The position numbers and the translations under genes were made by a program. Below are positions 1-10,734 of a stretch of 64,000 nucleotides of DNA, piece by piece. Position 1 is the stretch's first letter, and each line of letters begins with the position of its first letter. This stretch comes from Mixophyes australis (taxonomy: Eukaryota > Chordata > Amphibia > Anura > Limnodynastidae). The stretch lies in NCBI GenBank assembly GCA_036250195.1, contig JAVHZZ010000011.1:58594919-58658918 (forward strand), given 5' to 3'. A model generated the notes under the pieces. The model was not told where the DNA came from and searched no databases. It worked only from the letters and a program-made list of their open reading frames with translations.

Positions 1-345
1 TTTGGTACAGCAGCAACAGTGAACGTAGTTTGAAATTGCAGTACCTATTTTTTGGTAAAGCAGCAACAGTGAACGTAGTTTGAAATAGCAGTACCTATTT
101 TTTGGTACAGCAGCAACAGTGAACATAGTTTGAAATTGCAGTACCTATTTTTTGGTACAGCAGCAACAGTGAACGTAGTTTGAAATTGCAGTACCTATTT
201 TTTGGTACAGCAGCAACAGTGAACGTAGTTTGAAATTGCAGTACCTATTTTTTGGTACAGCAGTAACAGTGAACGTAGTTTGAAATAGCAGTACCTATTT
301 TTTGGTACAGCAGCAACAGTGAACGTAGTTTTATATATTGCAGTA
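1..345. repeat. 50-bp tandem repeat in hAT 5' UTR (about 7 units)
   Basis: Units begin at 1, 51, 101, 151, 201, 251 and 301, each starting tttggtacagcagcaacagt, and differ by only one or two bases. The array continues past the window edge. On the minus strand the unit contains ggtactgc and gttcactg, the same landmarks as the 46-bp unit in hAT-2 (52704-52917) and the single unit in hAT-1 (about 13407-13460). Confidence 0.95.
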
Positions 346-735
346 CTAATATTTCTTGACTGCAGGAACAGTGAACCTATTCATATATTGCAGTAGAAAT
401 TTTTATAGACTTTTTTTTATAGTTTTTTTTATATATTTTTTTCATTATTTTTGTATACTTTTTTATAATTTTTTTTATTTATTTTTTACTTTTTAATAAT
501 TTTTAAATAACAATGGCCTTAGCAGAACAGTGCACAGGACACAGCACCATTGGACTCACCAGGACAGAGCAGAGGACACAGCACCACTGGACTCAGCAGG
601 ACAGAGCACTGGACAAAGCACCACTAAACTGATCAGCAGGACAGAGCACAGGATCTCCCAAGTAACCACTGAAAATAAGCAGGACAGGGGCTCCCAAACT
701 ACAACCTCCCTCTTTAGTGATCGCAGGCAGAATGA

Positions 736-765
736 AGATGGCGGCCGCGAGCGGAGAATTTATGA
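736..765 (-). promoter_or_regulatory. hAT promoter: TATA-like plus YY1-like site
   Basis: On the minus strand, cataaattc (757-765) is followed about 10 bases later by gccgccatctt (736-746). The second motif matches the YY1 core CCGCCATnTT. The same pair occurs at the same place in hAT-1 and hAT-2. A start site near the YY1-like motif is inference. Confidence 0.5.
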
Positions 766-923
766 CATCCGAGTCTCGCGAGATCCGACGCGAGACTTCG
801 ATGTCATAGCCTCGTTTTGGATTCATTTAGCAGCCTGAAATACCCGAACAGTGCTCGGATCCCGTCGGATCCGCAATGTTCGGGTGGGTTAGGATTAGCG
901 AAATCCGAGCCCGCTCATCTTTA

Positions 924-1272
924 GTTCTAAATTGCTAACTGACGACAATTTCAACATGGTCACAGCATTCTTTATGTGAGATACACGTGTACAGGGATTT
1001 CACATCACAAGTGGCTAGTAGCAAATCCAGTTTCCACTCCAGAATTTAGGATGTTCAAGATTTGTGTTGTATCTTTTAAAAAACTCCTTTGCTTTGCTAC
1101 CAATGGTTGTAGAAAAATATCTATGCAAGCAAACAATTTTGATGTCAGAGAGTGAATATCCGAGACTATTTGGCTCCCTGGTGGTCTAGATATATTTTTG
1201 GGAGGTAATAGAAAATATATAGGGTTCTCTTCCCTATGATATCTATTTTCATAACTATTTAAAATTCCCAAA
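924..1272. other. Non-coding flank, nothing recognised
   Basis: AT-rich sequence between the hAT end and the first SINE. I see no coding frame, terminal repeat or tandem structure. Confidence 0.5.
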
Positions 1273-1602
1273 GAGTACGGTGGCTAAGTGGTTAGCACTT
1301 CTTTCTCACAGCACTGGAGTCATGAGTCTTATCTGGGGTCACAAGTAAGGCCATGGCCTTATCTGTGTGCAATTTGTATGTTCTCCATGTGTTTGCGTGG
1401 GTTTTCCCCAAATGCTCCGGTTTCCTCCCATACTCCAAAAACATGCCGACAGATTAATTGGCTGCTATTAAATTGACCCTAAGCTCTCTCTCTCTTTGTC
1501 TGTGCTTGTATGTTAAGGAATTTAGACTGTAAGCTCCAATGGGGACTGATGTGAGCAAGTTCTCTGTACAACGCTGCGGAATTAGTGGCACTATGATAAT
1601 GA
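1273..1602 (+). mobile_element. tRNA-derived SINE copy
   Basis: The head ggtggctaagtggttagcac carries a tRNA-type A box. The degraded region at 1318-1345 corresponds to the B box (catgagttcgattcc in better copies). The body includes the tgtatgttctccatgtg and ggtttcctcccatactcc blocks, then a 3' part ending in gctgcggaattagtggc. The same family occurs reversed at 3497-3830 and 5889-6153. Its 3' edge abuts the Penelope-like fragment. Pol III transcription of the intact family is expected from the boxes; this copy is diverged. Confidence 0.75.
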
Positions 1603-1604
1603 TT

Positions 1605-2140
1605 TATTAGACTGAAGTGATCATTCTTATATTCCATTGTGGGATATTTTTTCAGGGTTAAATACATTTTCTCATCAAACAATAGAAGTTCTGCTTCCTT
1701 TATGTAATCTGTCTTATTTAATATAACAATACACCCCCTCCCTTTGTCCGCCGTTTTGATAACCACTTTCTACATTGTTCTGGAGTACTTTTAGTGCCAT
1801 ATGTCCCTCAAAAGATATGTTATGTTTGATATACTTTCTTTCATTAAGATTTTTCATTTCATCTCTAACTAGTTTTTCAAAGGTGCTGATGAAATTATTT
1901 TTCATAAAACTTGTATAGAATGTTGTAAACGTTCTTTAGTTTCGTATATACAAAAGCAAAACTAGGTGTTTCGGAATTCAAAACCTCTATCGTATCATTT
2001 CTGTTTTTCAAAAAATACTTATTAAGTATTTCCTAATAAATTTATTCATATCAATAAAGGTCTCAAATTTATTCAGTTTGCTGTGTGGAGCAAACTTCAG
2101 GCCTTTATTATGAATGGCAAAATTGATAACGTTGACTCTT
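1605..2140 (-). pseudogene. Penelope-like element fragment
   Basis: Minus-strand frames give pieces of the N-terminal region of a Penelope-like reverse transcriptase. These are a GLKFAPHSKLNKFETFIDM-like stretch near 2040-2100, a FEKLVRDEMKNLNERKYIK-like stretch near 1840-1890, and VIKTADKGRGCIVILNKTDY near 1700-1765, the hallmark ADKG block of the family. Frameshifts and stops separate them, so no protein is made. The catalytic core and the GIY-YIG endonuclease are missing. The fragment ends where the SINE begins, so the SINE probably inserted next to it or into it. The family call rests on the ADKG and KLNKFETFID motifs. Confidence 0.75.
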
Positions 2141-2519
2141 GATGCTATTTATTTTGTGTCTTTGGAAATTAAAATAAACTGTAAGGGTGGTCATTATTTT
2201 TATTTAAACATATTCCTGATTTTATGTCACTATGTTATGTCACCATTTGTGTATAAAGAACAAAAATGTACATGACCTTGAAGGTAACATTAGTTACACA
2301 AGTCATTGACTACGTCCAAATGTGCAACAACTGCTTCACTGTGGGGTGCATTATATAAAGGCTTCACAAAACCAGTGAATTTAATATTTATCTACACATT
2401 TAAATTAAGGACTCTAAAATTCTTCTAAATAACAATATCTTCATGCCATATTTGGTTACTTTTTGGACCTCACGTCCAGGAAATGAAGGTTCAATATATA
2501 AGTGTGGGTGGTGTAGTTA
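2141..2519. other. Non-coding, nothing recognised
   Basis: AT-rich sequence with no supported gene or repeat boundary. Confidence 0.5.
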
Positions 2520-2757
2520 TGAGATTCATGGCATTGCTCAGTGAGGGCGGAGTCATGATGCATAATCAGAGTCAGCCACCCAACGCGTGTATCTGAGGGG
2601 ACTTGTGATGTAAATCTCGTCATAAAGATAGTGCACCGTCCTCTTCACAAGAAAGAGAAGCAGTGTTGGGAAGAGTGGCCTACACGTCGGGGATTTTGGG
2701 AGGACTCTACAAAATTTTTGAGTCTCCTGGTCAATCTGGAAGAACAGGCAAGTATAT
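2520..2757. mobile_element. Degraded MITE, family also at 4336-4592
   Basis: The right part (tgagtctcctggtcaatctg, then ggcaagtat) matches the right part of the copy at 4336-4592 (cgggagtcacccggacattc, then ggcaactat). Both begin with a purine-rich gggcgg/ggggcatgg block. Edges are approximate and no target duplication was confirmed. Confidence 0.4.
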
Positions 2758-3496
2758 TTCTTGCTTTTGTGGATTATATGAAGCATAACTCACAAAAGTC
2801 ACCATAAAAAACAAATATGTCTTTTCAGAATAGTACCACCCCAATCATTATATAAAACCTTAACATTTCCTGCTCAACTACTGCTCAGTTTAGCCTCATT
2901 CAAACCCTAAATTAGTCATCAGAGTGATGGGACGTTAGGGCTGATTATATTACATTATTACATGCAGCATTTTAGCATTTTGAAGCTACTTTTAACATTC
3001 AACTATGTCCATCTCCACCATAGTGTACCTCGGTTACATTCCATAAAGAGTATAGTATGAGACCCAATCTCTGCCGAGAGCAGGTGGAAAAATTAAGTCC
3101 ATTTGCAAAGTGGAAATGGCTGTGCATTGACGTAATATTCTATTTCAAATGAACATATATAGAATTGGAACTCTACACACAGTGTGAAATTTTAGCTGTT
3201 GGTTCAGAGAACACTTGCACCATTTCACTCTGCTAATCTTCCTTTAATACAATGATTGCGTGCAGATATCTATGTATAATCTGTCAATCAGGGGGCAGAG
3301 TTCAGAATTTCTTGCACATAAACTTTCTCTTCTGTGGACCCTAAAAGACATTTATGAAAAAGCAAAACATACATGAATTATAATAATATCATTGTGCACA
3401 AATGTGCCTATTTGCTTGCTTTGTGAATATATAGGTGCATGCACACATGATTTGGGAACTGTCCTCAGGAAAATCAAGTTGCACCTACTTTTTAGA
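2758..3496. other. Non-coding, nothing recognised
   Basis: AT-rich sequence without a coding frame of note or visible repeat structure. Confidence 0.5.
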
Positions 3497-3830
3497 GATC
3501 ATCATCAGCTATTTATATAGCGCCACTAATTCCGCAGCGCTGCACAGAGAACTCACTCACATCAGTCCCTGCCCCATTGGAGCTTACAGTCTAAATTCCC
3601 TAACATACACACAGACAGAGAGAGACAGACTAGGGTCAATTTGATAGCAGCCAATTAACCGACTAGTATGTTTTTGGAGTGTGGGAGGAAACCAGAGCAC
3701 CCGGAGGAAACCTACGCAAACACGGGGAGAACATACAAACTCCTCACAGATAAGGCAATGATAGGGAATTGAACTCATGACCCAAGTGCTGTAAGGCAGA
3801 AGTGCTAATCACTAAGCCAACGTGCTACTG
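3497..3830 (-). mobile_element. tRNA-derived SINE copy, near full length
   Basis: Reversed copy of the SINE at 1273. It begins with a short atcatcatc tail and runs through tagcgccactaattccgcag and gtgggaggaaaccagagcac. It ends in the tRNA-like head, with the B-box complement at about 3767-3785 (gggaattgaactcatgaccc) and the A-box complement near 3805-3825. It is the best preserved copy here. The 3' trinucleotide tail is typical of the family. Confidence 0.85.
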
Positions 3831-4335
3831 GAAATGGGCAGGGTGGGAACAATGAAATTGTTCTTAAAAAATGCCGTCTTCTACCTTAATCAATTTCAAC
3901 ATTTCAGGTTTCAAATACTGTTCTGATTAGCTTAATTTGTATCTTGAACTAAAGCTGATAGCAAGGGAACACTGGGACTGTCTATTTTATGTGTGTCACT
4001 TTTGCGTGTTTGAAATGTATTTATTTATAGTGATCAAAATGCATCTAGAAATGTGCTCTGCTATATAAAGTGCACCTGGAAGGTGCATTTTTCTGAAAGT
4101 ATTGACATCTGGTTTCTACCATCTCCAACGATGAGAAAAACAAATCATCCTTTTATGGGGAGAGAAAATGCTCTATGGCCCCTCACTAAACAGGGAATGT
4201 CCACCTAATTTCTCCTTCTATATCAATTGAATACAAATAATCTTATCCCACAATGTAAAATTGTGTTTTTGCATATGGCTGCATAGCTAGGCACATTTAT
4301 GCACTCAGCAAGTTATACATACTCTAAAGTTTCTG
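3831..4335. other. Non-coding, nothing recognised
   Basis: Unassigned AT-rich sequence with no supported feature. Confidence 0.5.
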
Positions 4336-4592
4336 TGTCATGGGGGCATGGCCACACAGATTGTGTCATTCTGGCCCCGTGTCACTGTCAAACTCTTCCA
4401 ATTTTGGCCTATTATAGTAGGGGGCTGGACCAGAATGACACGATTAGCCCTGCCCCCCACCCACTTCAATAATGAAGTGGGCTGAATGTGGGAGGTTATC
4501 CTGCTCTCCTGGGAGCCTGGGCGAACTCTCAAAAATTCGGGAGTCACCCGGACATTCTGGGAGATTAGGCAACTATGAAGTATCTCCTCAAT
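4336..4592. mobile_element. MITE copy, same family as 2520-2757
   Basis: Begins tcatgggggcatggccacac and ends in the cgggagtcacccggacattc block followed by gggagattaggcaactatg. An internal partial palindrome (ccacttcaataatgaagtgg, 4471-4490) is present. No target duplication was confirmed, so the superfamily is open. Confidence 0.45.
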
Positions 4593-5888
4593 CTCAGCCC
4601 AGCTCATTTTATTAAAAGATGCAAAATAATGCACCCCCACATATACCACAATTTCTACATGTACAATCTTTGTGGATTGCATAAAATCAGGCTTATTTAC
4701 AAAATACAACAAGGCTCATATGTTGCACTTTAGTAAATTACCTTTTTGAGCATTTGTCACTGTTATATTTGACTGCTGTTATAGGATAGTTCTCTATAAA
4801 GGCCATCTTCAAAGTAAAAATGCAGGTATGCAAAGTATACAGGTGCTCTGAGTATGTCATATTGTACGGTTGTGCCTTACACATAACAGCAAGCATGTAA
4901 AACGAGCCTGTGCTGGATTAGAGATTTGGTTGAAATTGCCCAAGGTGGAAAAAGTAAAAACATAATTGGAAAGTCCTGCCTGATAGCGCATTAACTTCCC
5001 TCTTAATTAATTAAAACATTTTTTCACCTAAGACATTTGATGATTAATGATAAACTGTTGTACAATTAAATATTTTTTAGCTTTAATAAAAAGCACATTT
5101 TCATGCATCTATTACATCGAACATTCTCTAGGTTCACCGGTTCTGTCACATAGCAAGATAAATGGCACTATGACCTCCTCGACCAAACTTCATTTTTTCA
5201 TTCCCTCAGTTATTTTATTTATTTTCTGTTGAAAGGCTTACCCTCTGTTGCCCCTAGGTACAGGTCCACTGTTCCTAATTCTAGAATCAAGCCTTACACA
5301 TTATTATGTAGATGAGTAAACTTAAAAAAATATATATGTTGATATAAATGATAGCGGTCACTTCTCATGTTAAAGACTTCTGGCATACTAAAACATGCTG
5401 TTGTGCATGTATAGACAAAATAAAATATAAACCGTGCTGTACGAGCAATATGTACAAAATACCTTGAGATTGCAAACTTTCAAACATGGCCCTCTTACCT
5501 CTTTACTTGTTAATACCAGGGGTTAAAGGTATTAAACTGCAATTAAACTTACCTTTAATTAAATTGTCATTTTACATCTAGCCAGCAATGTCACCGGACA
5601 TCAGTGATTTGCCAGATTCGCAGTCTAATATATTTACACCCAAGTCTTGTTTTCTATTGTAAAATGGTATATAGTATTCTGGCACTATATAAATAAATAG
5701 TTAAAGGTTCAAAAAAGCATAATAAATAAACATCCACAATGTAAACCTCACTGCAATGGTAGAATTAGTTCGTAACTCCCATTCTAACTGTGAGAGTTGT
5801 AACTAGACATTCTAGTACCCTGGGCAAGAGAGAGCTCTTGCACCCCTTCCCAATCATGTGGTGGGAATATGCCTAGCCATCTACATGC
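4593..5888. other. Non-coding, nothing recognised
   Basis: About 1.3 kb of AT-rich sequence with no convincing gene, terminal repeat or array. Confidence 0.5.
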
Positions 5889-6153
5889 GCAAGACCATTC
5901 ATCATCATCATCATCATCATCATTTATATTGTGCCACAGTGCTGTACAGAGAACTCTCTTACATCAGTCCCTGCCTCTTGGAGCTTACAGTCTAAATTCC
6001 CTAGCATACAGACACACAGACTAGGGTTAATGTGATAGTAGCCAATTAACCTACATACAAACCCCACACAGATAAGGCCATAGCCAGGAATAGAACTCAT
6101 GACCCCAGTGCTGCGAGACAGAAGTGCTAATCACTAAGCCACCATGCTGCCCA
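5889..6153 (-). mobile_element. tRNA-derived SINE copy with internal deletion
   Basis: Starts with a (cat)n run at 5895-5922 and continues through tgctgtacagagaactctct and cttacagtctaaattcccta. It then jumps from ccaattaacctacat straight to accccacacagataaggcc, so about 60 bp present in the copy at 3497 are missing. The tRNA-like head with the B-box complement (gaactcatgaccc) is kept at 6092-6150. Confidence 0.8.
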
Positions 6154-6334
6154 TTCTCCATCCTTGTGCTGCGTTCTCTTACCTTTTCTAGCAGCTTTGA
6201 CTACCTGGTTCTGCTGCTGGTGTCTTAAGCTAGCTTGCTGCTTGGCCAGATCCTGGAATGTTAGGTAGTGGACTAATTTGGGAAAGAGATAGTAACTGTT
6301 CACATCCTGGAAAGTTTAACAGGCCTTGTTTCCC

Positions 6335-6560
6335 CTAACCAGCCCAATATTAAATTAATAGTGTTCATGTTTAATAAATAATCTTCTTTCATCCCAACTA
6401 GCCCCAACATTAAATTAATATCATTCCCATTTATTATGTAGTATTCTATTTTTCCTACCCACTCCTGACATTAAATTGATATCATTCCCAGTTAATAAAC
6501 AGACCTATTTCTCCCCCCACTAGCCCCAGCATAAAATTAATAGCATACCCATATATAAAA
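6335..6560. repeat. 60-61-bp degenerate tandem repeat, 4 units
   Basis: The block with attaaattaata recurs at about 6350, 6410, 6471 and 6532. Each is preceded by an actagcccca-like stretch and followed by a tcattcccat-like stretch. Units are diverged, so this is an old array. Confidence 0.75.
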
Positions 6561-7703
6561 GGCCTCCACCAGCTAATAAAGATATCACCCCCTTTTGAAT
6601 ATTTCACCAATTTATTTTTTATAATGATATTTAATTACTGATTATATTTTGTTCTAGTATTTATGTACTGTATATTTAAGTACCACAAAGAAAATCCCTC
6701 CTTCTCTACAACCCACAGCCCTCTGAATCCCCCCTGTTTTCTCCAGCTGCTTCCCCCAGGTGACTCTTAGGGGGTTTTCAGTTACACAGAAACCCCCCTT
6801 TCTCTAATCATGGAACCACCCAGTTAGTATATATATTAATTGAACTATAACACATTGGGCCTAATTCATTAATGAAGGTAAATGTACTGTGCTTGCCCAG
6901 AAACAAACTATACACCAGAGAACGCAAGTGTATGCAATGCATCGCTGAAGTCAAAAGACAATTAAGACAGGCTACGATTTCATAGGAGGAATGTGGAGGA
7001 GAATGGGCGTATGCATGTAGTCAATGTACAGTAAGGGCTTTCTCCTGGGGCTCTATATTCCATAAGAGTATTGTACAAATCCTGCAGTGTATTGTTGGTC
7101 AAAGTAGAGCGTACCTAAACTCATATGCAACAAGAGACTTTTCTTCAGATCTAGTTCTAGACAGGCGTATGCCCGATTTTTTTTTTAAATACATGTTATG
7201 TTCGTTTTTGCATACCTTGATCAATTAGACCCATTGGCTGCAGCCTAGGAAACATTTCCATAAGCATCTGCCTATGTTTTAATATTGGCCTAAACAAAAT
7301 TACAGCACTTTTGTCTCTAGTGTATTATTTTCACAGTTTTGGATCTAGTTTTCTAGTTTTTGTCTAACATATAGAAAATACAGGTTATTAAATGAACTAT
7401 TCTCATCTGCAGCTTCCTGATGTGCATCACTGGGTAAATAACTATAACACTTATTGTAATAGTTTTAATTTTAATTGGGTGTGAGAGAAGAGTAGCATTA
7501 ATTTGGTTAGATGTTCAGAATTATGTAAAGCAGTGTTTAAATTAATGAAAAGCTTACTTTGTGCCTCTTTCTTTTTTTATGTAACATTTTATTACATTTA
7601 CGTACATTTTACTGTTCTAATTCTAGTTTTCATATCTGACTACAGCACTACTACCTAATTTCTGCTTTGTATGTAATTCTAAATTGTTTTGTTATGCTGT
7701 CTG
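6561..7703. other. Non-coding, nothing recognised
   Basis: About 1.1 kb without supported coding or repeat structure. Confidence 0.45.
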
Positions 7704-7764
7704 TATAAATACTGCACAGTACCAGTTTTCTTTATGTCATATCCATGATATACATATATACACT

Positions 7765-7920
7765 CAGTGGTGGAACTACCATTGGTGCAGCAGGTGCCAT
7801 GCACCGGAGCCCATGGAGGTAATGGGGCCCGCTGCATGGCAGAAGCAGAGGGTTGGGGGCCCGGTTTCATCCTCCCCTCCTCCCTGCACTGGGGCCCACA
7901 GCTTGCTAGTTCCGCCTCTG
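7765..7920. mobile_element. hAT-type MITE with 8-bp target duplication
   Basis: A 156-bp element with terminal inverted repeats cagtggtggaacta and, reversed, cagaggcggaacta. It is flanked by tatacact (7757-7764) and tatacatt (7921-7928), an 8-bp duplication with one mismatch. It has no coding capacity. Confidence 0.85.
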
Positions 7921-7973
7921 TATACATTGCACAGTATAAATTCTATTTATGTCAAATTCATGCTGTACATATG

Positions 7974-8265
7974 CAGACCTTCCAACATTTGGATAGGCGA
8001 CATCGAGACATAGGACGAGGACACTTCATGATGTGTGTATGGCCACGTCACGATGGGAGCATACATAGCACTTTTGAAGTGCTATGCTGCCCCGTTCCCA
8101 CCTTCCCTACCCTCCCAACACCTCTACCATGCAGAGCAGCAGTGAACAGAATACTTCCCAACTTCCCCACCTGTGGGACAAAGCTGTCCTGATTAGGATG
8201 GGGGGAAGGAGCACTCTCAAATTGGGACTGTCCCGCCTAAATTGGGACATTTGGGAGGTATGCTT
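7974..8265. mobile_element. MITE with imperfect terminal inverted repeats
   Basis: The left end, gcagaccttccaacatttgg, is mirrored by the right end, which reads in reverse agcatacctcccaaatgtcc. The interior has tandem-like blocks around attgggac (8221-8250). Edges were set by the surrounding 51-bp array; the exact target duplication is not resolved. Confidence 0.55.
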
Positions 8266-8591
8266 ATGTACATTGCATAGTACCACTTCTCTTAGGGAAG
8301 TTCCCAATACCTTAACAGGCTTTGGTCCATCTCAGTTGCTCTACTCTTGGAAGCCAAAAATGTATTTCAGACTTTGTGAGGGAGACCTGAGAGAGGAAAT
8401 GTGCCATGCCCCAAATGTTATTGAACATACTTCTTAGCCAATACATACAGACATTGCACCGTACCACTTCTCTTTATGCAATTCTTATGCTGTATTTATG
8501 GACATTGCACAGTGCAACTTCTCTTTAAGCAATTTTTATGATGTACATATGGACGCTGCAAAGTGTCAATGCTCGTTTTGACATTTTCATG

Positions 8592-9059
8592 AAAGCTGAC
8601 ATTCCAACTCCCCTGAGTTATTTCCTTTGTACTTTCAGTCTACAATTTATATAATAACTGGTGTGGAGTTTCCTGGTGCAGTACTTCCTGCATCACTTTC
8701 TATCCTATCACTTACCACATTGGTTATGTTATAATAGAATATATTCATATGTTTCCCTTGTGGTAAGCAGTATGGAAATATTCAAAGAACACATATTACA
8801 CCTTATTCCCTCCTAGCACAGAAAAATGAAAATTTATGTGATTTTCCTTTCCTGTGTGGATGGAAACACCAAAGGGTTAATACCCCCTACCACGCAGTGG
8901 ACGGGTCACCATACTAACACAGCAACAGCCCCCCCCCCCCCCCCCCCTGCAGCTCCTCTGCTGTAGCTTAGACATATAGCAGGTGGCAGTTGTGCTTCTT
9001 CGGGCTTCCGTGCTGGGAAGATGAACCACCTGTATCAGTCTCGTTACAGCCCTGCTAAA
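8592..9059. other. Non-coding, with a 19-C run
   Basis: Unassigned sequence with a homopolymer of 19 C at 8929-8947. No gene seen. Confidence 0.5.
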
Positions 9060-9836
9060 CAGGGCTGCCATCAGAAATCGTGGGGCCCAGTACAAATGAA
9101 ACATGCAGGGCCCCCCCCCCCCCCCCCCCGGTGAACACCCCCTTTCCCCAATAAAAACAACAAAAACTTAATTTATGACATTAAGGGAGAAAATAACTAT
9201 TATCCCCCAAGAAATACAGCTTAACCCATTATCATACTTGGAAGCCTACAAAATTCAGAGTAAAAAAAATGTGATAATAAAATATCTTTAAAATATACTT
9301 ACACAGATGTTGCAGCTACTGCTCCTTGCTCCTTATTCTTACAGCGGCGGCGGGAACATCAGTGTGACGTCAGGTCACACCACACCATCACTCAGGGGCG
9401 GATTGGGAACTTAGAGCTACCCTGGAAAAAATTCTGGAAGTGGCCTCACATGGGCGGGACCAAACAGTGGGCTGGTCCAACACAAAAGTAGGCGGGATTA
9501 ACTCAATTATCCATAACCACATCAGTTATCAGTGGCAGGTGAGGCTAACGGAACACGCAGTTGTAGGCGGAGTCACAGTAAGCAGACACAAAGAAAGGTT
9601 ATAAAGTATTGTGCTACACTCCAAGTATTTATTAATGTAGAACTGAAAACTGCCATGTAAGAGGAGTGTGACTATATTGTGTAAACAAAAAGACATATGA
9701 CACACCGCACAGACAGGCCATGCCAGCCTCCAATCTATAAGAAAGTCATTCATTCAGAGGTCCCTCTCCCCTTCCTATACCATCAAGCATTGAATTCTGA
9801 CTAAATTGCTCCTCACGTATGTGGTAGGTAAATTAT

Positions 9837-10126
9837 ATTGTAAGCTTGCGCGCAGGGCCTTCCATATATTGTAAACTTGCAAGCAGGGCTTTCCATATAT
9901 TGTAAGCTTGCGAGCAGGGCCTTCCATATATTGTAGACTTGCAAGCAGGGCCTTCCATATATTGTAAGCTTGCGAGCAGGGCCTTCCATATATTGTAAAC
10001 TTGCGAGCAGCGCCTTCTCACCTCTTTGTCTGTTTTACCCAGTTTGTTTATTACTGTGTTTGCCCCCAATTGTAAAGTGCTACGGAATATGTTGGCACGA
10101 TATAAATAAATAAATGATGATGATAA
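9837..10126 (+). repeat. Retroelement 3' tail with 31-bp x 6 array
   Basis: Six copies of a 31-bp unit (taagcttgcgagcagggcct) start at 9841, 9872, 9903, 9934, 9965 and 9996. They are followed by a tail ending gatataaataaataaatgatg. That tail resembles a SINE or LINE 3' end and includes attgtaaagtgctacggaat. Only the first part of the tail has been amplified. Confidence 0.85.
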
Positions 10127-10734
10127 AGAGTTAAAATAATAAGTAAATGCTCTGCAGAAAGGAACTGTGAGTTTCCAAATTTGCAGGATAATCCATTCAA
10201 TACCTAATGAATTTACTTACAGTACCTGCTTAAAAGTGACCAGGTAGAGAAATAGAAGAAAGATGCCAGTGCTGGAATATTGCAAGGACAGCAGCACTGT
10301 CAGATGTGAGAGTACCACTGTTCTGCAGTAGAATCAGATCATAAACATGTAACATGGTCTCATAACAAGAATAAAATCCTTAAATACTACCAGATAATGA
10401 GGATGAAATAAAATTTTGGATGTTATAAGATATAGAAAGATGACGCAGTAGGCTGGCAAGCAGATTTACTCCACAAGGAAATTCTGTTGCCAATGATGAT
10501 CTGATATTAGCTCAGTACTCTCTCAGAGTGTTCAGTTCACTTACCCATAGGAGTGCGCAGAACACTTAATTAGGGTGTGCACACCGGGACACCGAGCGAG
10601 GGATACCCTGTGCCGCAGCTTGCTGCCGGAAGGGCGTGTACAGCAACGTCTAGGGGGAGGGTGCCTAATAGTGCCCCCAGTTCATATAACGCCAAACAAT
10701 AGCGCCTTAAGTTCATATAACACTAAACACCAAA

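Larger units (their letters stand above)
1..923 (-). mobile_element. hAT transposon, 5' end (cut by window edge)
   Basis: This is the 5' portion of a hAT-type DNA transposon lying on the minus strand, with its outer end at about 923 and the rest beyond position 1. Read on the minus strand it starts taaagatgagcgggctcgga, matching the start of hAT-1 (12874) and hAT-2 (52501), tagagatgagcgcactcg. It then shows the same order: a GC-rich block with CGGATC/GATCCG palindromes, a TATA-like site, a YY1-like site, an A-rich stretch (346-520) and a tandem 5' UTR array (1-345). Homology is clear in order and motifs but diverged in sequence. No transposase codons lie inside the window. The flank 924-931 (gttctaaa) would be the expected 8-bp duplication, but its partner is out of view. 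Confidence 0.75.
7704..8591. repeat. 51-bp tandem array split by insertions
   Basis: Units with the pattern gacattgcacagtaccacttctcttta then tgctgtacatatg occur at about 7704-7758, 7921-7973, 8266-8294, 8450-8500, 8501-8551 and 8552-8591. The last three are adjacent with a 51-bp period. The array is interrupted by MITEs at 7765-7920 and about 7974-8265, and by about 150 bp of other sequence (8296-8443). Confidence 0.75.

Noticed and set aside
1..345. CRISPR-like array of direct repeats
   Set aside because: Units are contiguous with no unique spacers and belong to a transposon 5' UTR in a vertebrate context.
3767..3825. tRNA gene
   Set aside because: A- and B-box motifs are present but belong to a SINE head; a complete cloverleaf is not formed and the body continues into SINE sequence.
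9393..9540. Separate hAT element starting caggggcggattgggaac
   Set aside because: A matching right terminus and an 8-bp duplication could not be found, so it is only mentioned within the larger element.
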